Shown here piece by piece: positions 1 through 12,249 of a DNA stretch of 64,000 nucleotides. Numbering within the stretch: the stretch's first letter is position 1; every line of letters starts with the position of its first letter. Source of the stretch: Tubulanus polymorphus (Eukaryota > Nemertea > Palaeonemertea > Tubulaniformes > Tubulanidae); assembly GCF_964204645.1 (NCBI RefSeq), contig NC_134026.1:1240001-1304000 (forward strand), given 5' to 3'. The translations under genes were made by a program, and so were the position numbers. The notes beneath the pieces were generated by a model. That model did no database searches and was not told where the DNA came from. It saw only the letters and a program-made list of their open reading frames with translations.

Positions 1-40
1 TTCATTCATTCATTCATTCATTCATTCATTCATTCATTCA
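1..40 (+). repeat. (TTCA)n microsatellite
   Basis: Ten perfect copies of ttca lie at the left edge, downstream of the last visible donor of the mosaic gene, hence probably intronic. Confidence 0.95.
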
Positions 41-88
41 AAAAAATTTCAAAAAAATGAAATATACGCGCATTTGAGGAGCTCTTAC

Positions 89-3000
89 GTGCAGAATTCG
101 TTATTTGCAGGGGATCCAATTCCTATTATGGACCCATCGACTATCTTCGTCAAACATTTCGTAGCCTCAGCCGCCTTGCATTCATCGGCTTTACCTGAGG
201 AAAATTCCACAATTGATGACAAGAAATTTATCAGTCTACCCTTGTAATGAATTAGAAGTTCATACATCGATTGTTTCTGTTCTCTAATTCTCGTTCAACC
301 TTGCGTGTTGAATGTTAGAAAACAACCAAAACGTTTCAATCCCAATCAACTCTCTAAATCTCAACACTTCGATTGTGGGACTTCGCTTTCATTATATTTC
401 TAACGGTTAGTGTCTAAGGGAACAGTTTGGTTAGTACCGATAATAATTTGGAGTGCTCGATTTTTCTAAATGAATATTCATGCTTACCTCCAACCTCGGG
501 CGAATCTCCTAAAATAGATGCAAAGAAATGTTACTTTCAATCGAACACGTATTTTTGCATAAACATCTAATTCCTAAGGGCTTGCGTTACCTTTTACACA
601 AGCTGCCATGAGATAACCAACCATGTTATAAACCAGTTTGTAGATATTGTTGTAGATAGGGATGTCAGGTGATGCTTTGCAATGTTCATTTACATTTTCT
701 AGAAGAGTTTGGACACCTCCTGTGTAGATATCTCTGAAAATGTGAAATATAAATAAGAGAAGAATATGTTTAACAGTCGTTTTAACGCATTAAACCTTTT
801 CAGCCTTCAGGCTTGTAATAATATTGCTTGTCACATCATATTAATGTTAAATATTGTATAAATTATATAACGTGCATGTTACACGTATGTCACTACGTGC
901 TATATTTGTAAACTGCGGGCTGGTTGCATAGTCATGGCTTAGACTTAAGACCAGTCTTAGACCAACTTAGTTCTATAGCCAATCTAACAACTTGAGACCA
1001 GTCATAAGATTTAAGACCACTTTTGGACTTAAGTCACGACTGTGCAACTGGCCCCAACGTAGATAAAGTTCAAATTCAACAGATTCTTACTCGCAAACTT
1101 CGTTTCGATTTCCAATGGCCCATTTTTCCAGTGTGTCCACCATATTGTTTTTCAATTCGACAGCTGCCCCGGATCCCAAGCATGTTGGATTGACTGCAAA
1201 TAATATAATCGAATAAAACCTAAAATCGTTACCAAATCTATCGCAAATCATATATATGACGATGCCGAACATACCGCATTGATTTTCATAATGGTACGTA
1301 ACCATCTTTAGTTTTGCTTCGAGGACGGTAGTGTATATGTCATCGCATCCTGTCAGTTTTTCCTTTACACACTTTGTCATTTCTGTAACTAATCTGTCGT
1401 ATACAAAGAAAAACGCCATTTAGTACACGAATAATTGTTATTCGTTCGGATGCATTTATCGTTATCTTACCCCTTAAGTTTGCATATATTATTCTTTTCC
1501 TTCATATATTTAGCAAACTCTTCATTGAGGTTTGAAATGCATTTAGCTGCTTCATTAGCCTTGCAAAACGGAAGCGGCTCCTTGAAATTTGTGCATTGAA
1601 GTTTGTCTAATATTCTCATTTTTAATGTTGAGTATCCAGCAAGGACTGAGTATTGACCGGGGCCGGAACAGTTAACGATGTGACCAGTCGCACACGAGAA
1701 AGCTTCCTTATACAGACTGTTAAAGCGAAAATAAAGTTAGTTAGATAAACATGTCTACGGATCATCCGAGATTCTTCATCGAGTTATCTAAATCGGAATA
1801 AACAAGTATTCTACGTTTAAAGTGAGGTTAATTCCGAGTCACATACTCGGTATTAACCTAATTTTTACACAAATGTCGCCAGGACGCTTTACTTAATTTC
1901 GAAGATAAACGAAAACTAGTGAAGAGACATCAATCATACCTGCAAGCGCGATTTATCGTGTCACGCGTACCAACGATAGCACTGCCAATAATATTCAATA
2001 ATTTCATTGAACACTCCTTGGCTTCTTTAATGCGGCACATCGGGTCATTCTCTGAAAAAAATACTCCAATTTGTTATTATCTTTTTTAATAGATCGGTTT
2101 AGTGTGAGATTGATTCTAATCGTCATTGATTCAAATTACATACCGGCCACGTTTGGAAGGCTTTCATCTAAAACAAATTAAAAAACAAGATACAATTGTT
2201 GATGACTATTACATATCTAACATTCGATGAATGAAAAACTAATTGGTCATTGCATAATAATGAAATTGCTAATACGCACATTTATCTAAGTTTTCACAGT
2301 GAGGTTTCCATGCGCTTTGAATTCCTGTCATTATATCACGTAGTGATTTCTTATTGTCATCCGTGCAATTGTTCGTCGTAAAGTTCCCGCATTCATCAAC
2401 CTTAGTATCATTTACCACCAGGCTGAAAAATTGCATCAATTCGAGTTTTGTTTAAACTTTTTGTAAAGCTGTGTGTAAAGCTGATTCTGGTCATACGTAA
2501 AAAAATCATAAATATGCAAATGAAGGTGACAAAATAATATAACAAAAATAACGCGACAAAACAAAATAAGAAATGTGCGTATTCATGATTTTTTCACGTA
2601 TGGCCTGATTCGGCCCCCATTCGAGGCTAAATATAATTGTGAGTATTTCAACTTATTCAAAGCATTCGATTTCATTTTTTCGAATTGATTTTTCTGCCTT
2701 TTGAAAAAATTATTTTTCTTGTCCCTTAGACACTTCCTTTATACCCCGGGGCCAGTTTTATAGACTGGTATTAACTTTAACCCGGGGTTAACTTGACTGA
2801 AAATTAATTGAGTTAGCCCCCGGGTTAAAGTTGATACAAGTCTATAAAACCGGCCCCAGGGCCCAGTTTCACAAAAAAAGATTAAATTCGTTAAATCGAT
2901 TTAAATCCTTAAATCGATTTAACTTTTTGAGTTAAATTTCAAACCAAAATAGGTTAAATCTTAAATCGATTTAGAAGTGAGTTGAATTTAACCCATCGCA

Positions 3001-5969
3001 GGAGGAGGATTAAATATCCTTAAATCGATTTAAGAATTTAAATCGATTTTAGATCTTTTTTGTAAAACCGGGCCCAGCTTACTTACGTGCAAAACGTATT
3101 CGTTTTCTCTGGCGAATAAAGCGCCTCAAACGAATCCCTGATAAATTTGATAATACAAACGCTTCCAGGGCCAGCTTCGCACTTTCCTGTAAAGAGAATT
3201 TCTTCACTGCAACTGCGCACGACGTGCCTTTAAGTTTAAATTATATGTCTTTGCACATATCATGTGCGGATTTAGTAATCAGAACCCAGTTCCACAGTTG
3301 TGATTTAGAGTTAACTCTGAGTTAAAGTTAGTTCATTTTCAATGTTTTAACCCAGGGTCAAATCTTAACTCAGAACTGTGGAACTGGACCCTGGCTACTT
3401 ACCTTTTTTGAAATAGTAATAACCAGTTCTTTTCGTTAGTAGTTGATTACTAGGGCAACTGGACTCGAAGAACCTGCAAAACTTTGTTGACTTATAATCG
3501 AAAGCTTTACACTTAGGCTCATCATCGCACGCTTTTTTGCACTCAAATGCGTCCTTTCCGTTCTGGTCTGGTAATTTTGCTGAAGCTCCACACTCTGTAT
3601 TGTGCATGTATTCATACCAAGGCCATTCTGTAACAGAATATTCACCTTTTTAAAAACTGATTCGACGTTTAAAAAACCTTCTTTTTCTCTTGTAATATCG
3701 CATACAAATCTTACTTGGAATCATGCATGTGTTGTTGGACCAGGGTATCGAATCTACGTAGTCACAGTCAGTCTCCTGTTTTACAAACGTTGCACTTGCA
3801 CTAGTGAGATTAAACGTCGGACAATTAGCAGTAATATCTATATCTGCTAAAGAAGACCATTTCTTATCGACATTTAGGTTAACCATCATTCCTTTAAACT
3901 TTTCAACGGCATTCTGGATCACTTGGAAGTCTGCATAGGCACTCTCTAACCAAAACTCCAACTTAATCGTGTACGTCAACGTTGTCTGAGAAACAAATAA
4001 ACAAACAGAAATTCATGTTGAATTCCTTTGCACCTCATCTCTCATTCGTGCCGGAATCGAATTCGGGGGTTCGATCAAAAAAGGGTTGTGTAACTGAATT
4101 ATCGAGTTAACACACTGACAGTGTCATCTGCCTTAATTCAAAAGAGTGAACCGCCCATAGTTAGATTATCAATTCTAAGAATGCAGGTCGTCTCCGATCA
4201 GTTTGTATCGTGTTCCATACAGTTGCATATTTTATTACGTTACATTTTGAAGGAAATGTTACAAATCATGTGCGGAGTACTTCGAATCCGAAGCGCAATT
4301 CTTAATGGCAGCTCAACTTGTTCGAGCATCTGAACCATTGGGTTTACAACAACATTTCAATACTTTGAAAGTTAGCGATAAATGTAACTATCTACTTTTT
4401 GGTGAAAAGGATTTCTCATTTGATACAAACAATACTGTTTTACTGACAATTGCAAAATTTATATTAAAAAGTCATAAATTGTAGTATCAATTTCTAGCAC
4501 CGTCATTATATGATTTGTATGTTCATTTTCACTTTTGGACGCGCTGAAGCTTCCAACAAAACTTAGAATCTGCAGCGCATCCAGCGGTTAACATATCCGT
4601 TATTATTATGTCATATTCAAACTCACTGTAATGTCACCTTATGACGAAAGTGAGTTTTATCTAAATTTTGTATATACAACTTAATGTAAATAAGATTCAA
4701 ATGTTTAAAAAAAGCTCGATTCGTTACTCACCGAATTTTTTTTGTAATCGTATTTGCTTGGAAAAACTTGGATCGGTAATATTGCAGAGCTCACAGTTCC
4801 ACGGATGTTATTTATGTTATTACGAAGCTTTCCAAAATATGAAGTTAAATTGCAAGCATCCGGTAGGTTGACTTTTTCTTTTACATAGGTAAGCGCCATC
4901 GTCTGGATTATCATTTTGGGGACAACTGTCAAAGAAATACAAATGTTATATCTTTCAAAGGGTTATAGATATTTTGGATTAGGTTTCGGTGACTTACTGC
5001 GCATGTTATCGGTGAGTTTCTCGATTGCGCATCTATTTGTGTTGAGATCCAACTCAAAACCACTAGCGCATTGATATGACGCCGAAAATGAGTAAGATTG
5101 TGAGTCAAGCATCCAATTGTTACAACTCGAAAGATTTGCGGTCTGGATCTTTTCTACAACTCCAATAAGAGATTTATCGGTCAGAAAGGTTTGTGATGTG
5201 TATATCGATGAACAGTTTTCCCAGACGCTTACGTCCATCACGACATACAAACGCAAAGATGACATCTAAAAAATAAACACGAAAATATCATAATATGACA
5301 GATCAAAAGAGAAAACGATTATGATTCTCTTTAAAAGAGCTTAATTGTGTATCAAACGTACAAATTTGTACGAGTTTGTTTTACTCAATTTCGCTGTGAT
5401 CGTCTGATCTTTGAGGTTTTGGATACAGCTATCTGTGTTGTTCGCCACTTCCTCCCTATAATCAAAATACAAGTGGCGAAGATGAACGAAAACTCACTAT
5501 ATAATTCAGCTGTGCAGATAAATGTGACATCATTCGCAGAGTTAAGCATAAAAAGTTACAAGATTAAATGATTAAAGATTTGTTCGAAAATATTTAACTA
5601 AAAGAGATTCTCTTTCCATCTTGAATATCACTCTTATACAAACTTACTTGAATGCTGTTGCCAGATTTTCTTTCGCCCAGACATCTGTCTGATCAGTACA
5701 CGTGGACGGAACCACCGTGTGGGGGTATTTTGGATGATTTATGTAAGCGTATAGCATCAACTTTACTTCGGTTACCGGCGGAGTGCTTTCGACTGTTGCA
5801 CACGTCACCTGACCTACAGAAATGAAGCGGACAGTTTTCTTACAATCACCGCCATTCTTTCCGTCTAATAAATTCAAATGATCTAAGTACATAAATAAAA
5901 ATGATGATTTTAGGTATACCCACCAATGAGGATGGTCAGAAACACCAGTATCAGGTGTCCATTCGTCAT
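89..5969 (-). CDS. Large secreted cysteine-rich mosaic protein with PAN/Apple-like module (3' end outside window)
   Basis: Sixteen exons join in phase: 5924-5969, 5648-5864, 5362-5455, 4998-5265, 4732-4925, 3715-3985, 3403-3627, 3087-3186, 2280-2422, 2144-2167, 1940-2051, 1471-1716, 1275-1393, 1091-1193, 591-733, 89-281. This gives about 832 residues before the left edge, and the last exon ends at a donor, so the gene continues. The start (ATG 5969-5967) opens a hydrophobic signal peptide, MTNGHLILVFLTILI. The first ~400 residues hold about four similar beta-rich segments (for example KLMLYAY, LRLYVVMDV, LTYTIKLEF), each followed by a Cys-containing helix; they resemble SEA-like folds but this is not proven. 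Exon 3403-3627 is PAN/Apple-like (CKKACDDEPKCKAFDY). The rest is repeated Cys-helix units (for example EAKECSMKLL, NEAAKCISNL, EATKCLTKI), loosely like DUF19-type domains. I do not recognise the whole protein. Splicing is well supported by phase; function is unknown, probably extracellular. Confidence 0.72.
914..1055. repeat. Foldback element A (GGGC-GGTTGCA ends, CTTAAG interior)
   Basis: The left end (gggctggttgcatagtc) and the right end (gactgtgcaactggccc) are inverted copies with a few mismatches. The inner arms carry CTTAAG and GACCAGTC words in opposite orientation. It lies in the intron between exons 591-733 and 1091-1193 of the mosaic gene. It looks like a non-autonomous foldback/MITE; no coding sequence. 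Confidence 0.6.
2745..2859. repeat. Foldback element B (GGCCAGTTTTATAGACT ends)
   Basis: The ends ggccagttttatagact and agtctataaaaccggcc are inverted. The interior has ttaacccggggttaac opposite cccccgggttaaag. It is directly followed by element C with a shared CCAGGGCCCAG junction. A second, interrupted copy lies at 58981-59190. Confidence 0.65.
2858..3077. repeat. Foldback element C (GGGCCCAGTTTCAC ends, TTAAATCGATTTAA interior)
   Basis: The ends gggcccagtttcac and tgtaaaaccgggccc are inverted. The inside is mostly repeats of the self-complementary word TTAAATCGATTTAA. Its right end stops about three bases before the splice donor of exon 3087-3186 (donor at 3081-3086). Confidence 0.65.
3286..3394. 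repeat. Foldback element D (CCCAGTTCCACAGTTGTG family)
   Basis: The ends cccagttccacagttgtga and tcagaactgtggaactgg are inverted, with AGTTAACTC-type words inside. The same family occurs at 32480-32597 and 58239-58350. Its right end stops about two bases before the donor of the PAN exon (3397-3402). Confidence 0.75.
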
Positions 5970-6033
5970 CGTGGAGTTCGTAGCTGTTGCTCTTCACAGC
6001 TCAACGAACGAAAGCAAGACTCAGGGCTTGGAG

Positions 6034-6043
6034 ATTATATAAA
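6034..6043 (-). promoter_or_regulatory. Candidate TATA box of the mosaic gene
   Basis: On the minus strand this reads TTTATATAAT, about 65 bases upstream of the ATG at 5969. The spacing fits a TATA box with a short 5' leader. It is inferred from sequence alone. Confidence 0.35.
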
Positions 6044-7508
6044 TATCAAACAACACAAGTAAACTTGTTCCAAATAGCAAAATCTGGAATTTGTTTTCTA
6101 TGAATTCAGACAAAGGGTCTTAACCGGTTTTCGAGAATCAATTTTGCCGATGTGACGTCTGTTATTTCTATTGCTTTTTCTGAAAGTACTGAGGCCTGAT
6201 ACGTTAGCCTAAAACACCCGCGTCATTCTGAATTCGTCTTATACCAAACATTAAAACTAACACGAATGAATAACCGATACAAAATCCATTTGGAACCTCT
6301 TCAATAATAAATCTATTCGATATTTCTGGAAAAAAAAATGAAGCGCATAAATTTACATTGTCGAGGGTCCATGGGGTCTGTGCTTTATTGTCGAATCACG
6401 CTCGAAATCATTTTATTTCACTATACTTTCATTATTTGTGCATGAAAAGAACGAAAGGTACGTTGCCTGTGCCTTTTCAGACAGTTCCAGTTTTGGACCT
6501 TTCGATTGCTACGTACAGAAAATAGATATCAAAGAATTGAATGAAAGAACTGAGATTTATATGCAGCCCACCCTCATGTGTATTCAACAAATTCATTGCT
6601 GGCCTTCGAAAATCAGAAAATCAATTTTGACTTCAATAACCTCAAATAACGAAGAAGACAATTCAGTAGCTCTTAACTGCGTGTTTAAGAAATATCAAAT
6701 ATTTGCATTATATCGATGGAAATACGTTTTTTATTGACTTATCGTCGAATGTTTTGATACCATATGCCAAATATGCAAACGTTCACATTTTTCTTGCCCA
6801 TCCTGTAGTCGGTTTTCGATCATGACATTGCCCAAGAAAAACATAAGCGCATATATGCCACGAAAAACCTGTTATGATATAGGCCAGACATGACTTCGGT
6901 TTATGTAAATTCTATATCGTCGCTTTAAAAGCTTAAATGATATGATCTATTCACTTTTAGAATGCATTCATACGGGTCTATTTCACGCCGACGCCCTGTA
7001 CTGGTGCTAAATGACTCAGTACATACGAAAATCAATCACTTGTGTTTGCTAAGTTTATTTGGTCAGTTTCCACGGTTCTTCATAACTCCATTCATTTTGC
7101 GCAACAAAGATACTTATTATGAATATCAAAAAATTGGCATGTCTCATTGTTGTTCTACAGAAACCCAACATAAATGAAACAGTCACAAACAAAAGAATTT
7201 TATGCGATCGAAATGAAGCCACAACGTTTCGGCCGTTGACTAACAACCATCATCAGGTGGAATGTTTAACGTTCAACAGCCGAACCGTAGTGGTTTTATC
7301 GCATAAATTCTGTTTCTGGGGGGGGGGGGCTAGTCATTTATCCACATTTGACGGGCGTTGTAGCGTTATATTCGACTAAGAATCAAACAGTGTGCAATTG
7401 GAAAATACATAACACTATTTCACTTTCTTTAGCTGTGAAAATATACGCATTTCTGCATAATAAAAAAGAAATTATATGAATAAAAAATGAATGCTACAAT
7501 TCACATAC

Positions 7509-7514
7509 TTTATT
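7509..7514 (-). terminator. Candidate poly(A) signal of the PAN-ApeC gene
   Basis: AATAAA on the minus strand, about 220 bases past the stop codon at 7733. Confidence 0.4.
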
Positions 7515-7732
7515 TCATATACATGAACACTATTTACACAGACTAGATTACTTTCACGTGTCACCTCGCATTATTTTTCGAAGTTTCTACAGTGTTACCT
7601 ACACGTCTGAAATATACCGTAGCAATGAAATATCATCGACAGTTTAAATGGCCAGGTCAAAATGCGACTATACCCACATATGTATGCCAAGTAATTTCTC
7701 ACTAACTTAACTTAAAGCAATTTCAATGTTTT

Positions 7733-9001
7733 TCAGTAATGGTAATAGTAACAATAGTCCAGAATTAATTCTCTTGGAAATGGAAAGTTGATAGTGGGCA
7801 CCGTTCCGCTGTACGTGGTGTTCACGTCACAATTAAAATAGAATCGTTCGACCATTACCCCCATACCGGTGACCGGCTGACAGCTCGTCCCCGCCCGAAA
7901 CAAGTAAAACGGGTTTTCATTCGGTAACGTGATCGCCGATCCATTTCCGGTTCGTTTGCAACAATAGAAGATCTTAGTATACGGTTTATCCTGTCCGAAC
8001 TCATCGACGCTAGACGGCACTGAACCGCTATACTGTCCAACACTGACATCATTGAAGAAAATGTAACCCGAATTGAACCCTACAAATATATGCGCAAACG
8101 TAGGAATGCAATTACACAATTACACAATGATCCGTTACAAATGAGAAATAAAACACGCAACTAGAAATAAATTATAAGTAGATTTAACCTACCGGATGGA
8201 CATGCATTTACCATAAATAAACAGTAATTGCCTTCAGGCCATCGCCTGGTGTTTGCTCCGTTAGTTTTCCGAACGCAAAATGTTTGGTTCGCAAAGTTTT
8301 GAGCATAAGCACCTTCGGGCCAATGTTTATAATTTGGAAAAGTATCCTGATTAAAGTTCAAATGTTGAGTTTCCCATCCAGTTTCGAACACAAATTCTGA
8401 TGCAGTTGGACACCCAGTTTTTGTCATAGGTATGGCAAATGGTCCCTCTGGCCACTGTGAACCATCTGGAACAGGTGTGTTTACTAGAAAATTGAACAAA
8501 CAATTTTGAGAATCAAACTTTTCAGCTTCGGGATGCTGAATATTTCAGCAAATTATTTTACGTAATACGTGAAAATGTCCCTTATTTTACTGACGAATCG
8601 CCATGTTGGAATACACCAAGAAAAGTAGATATTTATCATTCGGCTAGCATCCTTTTTAATGAAATGTGTTTTAGGATTGATAGATATTTCCTACCTTGAT
8701 TTTGATTCTTGTATGCGATATATCCCAATGGAATGTTGATCTCAGTCGCATCTGTCTCCGTACACAACTGACAAGTCTTGGTGTTACCGTTATACAAAAA
8801 ACCGTCGCAATTTACATTCGATGCATTTTCAGATAAACATTGAACCCCGCAATTTATTTGTGAGATTTCACCGTGTGTACTAAACACTGAACATTTCAAT
8901 GTTTTGACGTCGGTCATTTCTTCGAATTTTACTGATCTTTCAATTCCGTAGGCGAACCGAGTCACGAAGCTCAGTGTCCATAGCAGTTCATAAACGACCA
9001 T
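7733..9001 (-). CDS. Secreted PAN/Apple-like + ApeC (apextrin C-terminal) protein
   Basis: Three exons, 8695-9001, 8193-8483 and 7733-8079, join in phase (both introns phase 1) to give 314 residues. An N-terminal hydrophobic segment (YELLWTLSFVTRFAYG) is the likely signal peptide. Residues ~30-100 form a PAN-like module with paired cysteines (ECL-like CGVQCLSENAS, NCDGFLYN, TCQLC). From ~residue 105 to the end is an ApeC domain: three WPEG motifs (QWPEGPFAIP, HWPEGAYAQ, RWPEGNYCLF), the CP after the first, KIFYCCKR, LPNENPFYL and CQPVTGMGVMVE. In known ApeC proteins this domain is secreted, and in amphioxus members it binds bacterial cell-wall material. A role in microbe recognition or matrix is therefore inferred. 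The chain is complete, with no break seen. It lies on the same strand as two other secreted mosaic genes. Confidence 0.85.
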
Positions 9002-11791
9002 CTTCTAGTCGGCCCTGTTTTCAGAAGCGCCCATATAATCAAATAAATCTTCGCGTAAGTTAATACTAATTGGTGTCAAGTGATGGTTTAGGGTTGATCT
9101 TTGATAGCATCTTCGCAGCAACCATGTTCCGAGGAGTTTTTTACAGCGTTGCCATGGCTGTTATTACCTCTCCCTACCGCGGACGTCGCACAAACTGCCG
9201 CAGAATATTTTAATCGTCATGGTTGCTTTTGTTGTGCATAAGTACGAAGATTTTTAATCAATCCATTAGAAATATCCTGCAAACGCAAGTAATACCGATC
9301 AATTAAGACTCAATTAGTGTATTCGTGGGAGTTCTTATTGTCGACGATCCGGAAAGCAGAAAACTTCGATTTTTCGTCATTCGCTCGAATTAATTCGATT
9401 TTGTTTGTCGTAGATAGAAACAAAATTCTAATTGAATAAATCGCTGCCGCATCGCTGAACTGCACTCATAAACACTCAAAGTATAAAAACTTAACGAAAG
9501 TTGCAATGATGAAAAATATCTGAATACATATGTGTATACATATATGTAAATACATATATGGAAATATAACTATTATACAATTAGGTCATAATCACTAGCT
9601 GGTCCATCTTCATACGTACTGTATCGTAGATATTACAGTAAATGTTTTTACATACTAAATGTCCGAGCGGTTTTTGTAGTTTCACCAGGTATTCGGGTCA
9701 CTCAACCGACGAAGCTACAATACACATAGCACATGAAATGGAGAATATGCATATAACGAATGTACTATTTGTCTCACAGTTTACTGATTCACAACTCTCT
9801 CTTCACTGACTGTGATCTATTTTTTAGAGATGAGGTTTGAATATTTCATATATCGTCCAGTTTTCGACTGACTACCGGGGGTTATAAATCTTTACAAATC
9901 GATGACATCATCGAGCAACAACTATCGATATAGGTGAAGCATGGAAGTAATAAAAAATAGAAGTCTTTTACCGCCTCCACAGAGTTGCCAGGTGTCCCTG
10001 CTTAAGAATAGGTTGCATGTTATTAAAGTGTCCACGCCAGCGCCAACACGTCGACAGAAATCCCTGACGACGACGTTTCATACACGACTTTAACATTAAA
10101 CGGTATTGATTGACCATTTCTGAGCTTGTAAAACAGTTATGATCACGAAACGTCGAGAAATCACTTTTAGTTTATTAGTTCCTCGTTGATGTTTGGAAAA
10201 ATATGTCTACACCGGAATTGTTTTAGATATAAAATTCAGTCGCATTCGTTCGGATCAAAAATAATCTAGTGGTTATTGATGATGTCGATAAATCAATTGC
10301 ACCCGCCAGATCTTTTGCTTGATTTAATCACTGATATTTATTACGTTTATTTCTCCTTTCATCGAGTACAAATCAGCCGACCTTTCATATCTGGAATCTT
10401 TCGATTTATGTTTATGATTGTAGGCCTGGACGGTTTTAGAGTAGTAGTTCTCACCTGCGCTCGTAACTATTTATTTCAACGTTTTAAGAGGCTTCAGCGA
10501 AACTAAGTCAAATCATGTTTTAGTTATGACGACAGACTTCCTATTTTAGATTTAATTATGATTAGTCTTCTGAAACTGGACTCTGGGGACTGAAACAATC
10601 CTGAATACCTCCGTCGGTTCTGTATGAACGTATTGCATAATGGAATAATGAAAATGAATTATAAGGAGGGGCAGAGAAACCCGGAAAAGGGCAGTCCTTA
10701 TAACAATATTTGCAAAAGGGCACTTTTTAAAAATTTCTGGAGGGCAACTGCCAAACCCCCGAAGCCCATCGAGTTGGGCGTATTGGCGATCTCTTCTCAT
10801 CCTACTGGTCAACGCTTCATTCTTCGTCATGTTAAATATGCGAAACGTTCAACTAGTTGTGTTGTATAACATCGTACTGGAAAAATGTTATTTCTAATTA
10901 TGCGAACTTTTATGTGAAGCGTGTTTGAATTTTAAGCCTCTTAATCCCACGGATCTCAGTAAACTTGCTTCATAGAATGGTTAAGTTTCTTTTCGTCTTT
11001 TCAATTTGTGATTGATGGAGTGTTTTCTTCTCCGATGTTTCTTGATAATCGTTATGCAAATTGATAGCGAGTAATAGGAAATTAGGATTGGGTTGATTTT
11101 GTGCAAATTGATAATAAAACCAGTGTAACCGTTGGCAGCCACAGGAAGTGGCGTCATTGCTTAAACTAGTAAAACCTTCGGCGCCGTCGGAAGAGTGACG
11201 TTGTATGAAAACCATGGCAGACATCACAAAATCAATATTCGAAAAAAGTTAATTTATATTTCTCCATCCAGTATCACGCTAACAGTGCGTAATAATTCCG
11301 TGTGTCAGTCGAAACCTTTAATGGTTGCCCCAGGACTGTACCAAATCGCTTTCCAATAACACAAGTAACATTTGCCACAGCAAAATTTTGGTATTTTTTC
11401 AGTTGTCAAATCATAATTTTGACCTTTCTCCCGAAATTATCGACAGTGCGGGATATTTGAGGTTGAAAATCTTCAGGGACCTCAAAATTTTAGGTCTGGA
11501 CCCCCATGGACACTCCCTGAATCCGCCATTGAGTTCATTAGGAACACAGGGTGAATGAATGAATGTATGGACCGTCAACAAATTTTCATTTCAAATGGGA
11601 TTCGAACCATGGGGATATTAGTCTAGCATGTTTTGACGTCATTTCGCGCCGACAATTTTGATTGGTACACTCCAATATAAGTGCAATTTCATTGGCTCCA
11701 GCTATATATACATTTCCTTGCCGTAACCGTAATAATGTGGTATTTCGTGAAGGACGCGTGGAGTGCCTGTGTGCCCTAAAATCTCCCTAAA
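9002..11791. other. Intergenic stretch, no gene recognised
   Basis: AT-rich sequence. Short frames (76 codons at 10276-10506, 92 at 10552-10830, 85 at 10970-11227, 77 at 11325-11558) overlap one another on opposite strands and show no domain. A local run of TATA and ATACATAT words lies at 9520-9570. The last ~100 bases contain the LYRM9 promoter. Confidence 0.5.
11703..11710 (+). promoter_or_regulatory. Candidate TATA box of LYRM9
   Basis: tatatata about 85 bases upstream of the LYRM9 ATG at 11792. No other core element was recognised. Confidence 0.35.

Positions 11792-12249
<458 letters not shown>

Larger units (their letters stand above)
5970..7732. other. Intergenic stretch between mosaic gene and PAN-ApeC gene
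   Basis: It contains the presumed promoter of the mosaic gene and the 3' flank of the PAN-ApeC gene. Open frames here, such as 99 codons at 6438-6737 (plus), have no recognisable domain and no matching splice signals, and I take them as chance. A motif acaacgtttcggcc...catcatcagg is present at 7221-7258, and a run of ten G at 7320-7329. Confidence 0.5.

Noticed and set aside
6438-6737. 99-codon plus-strand open frame
   Set aside because: No domain, no splice or promoter support, and frames of this length occur by chance many times in this AT-rich window.
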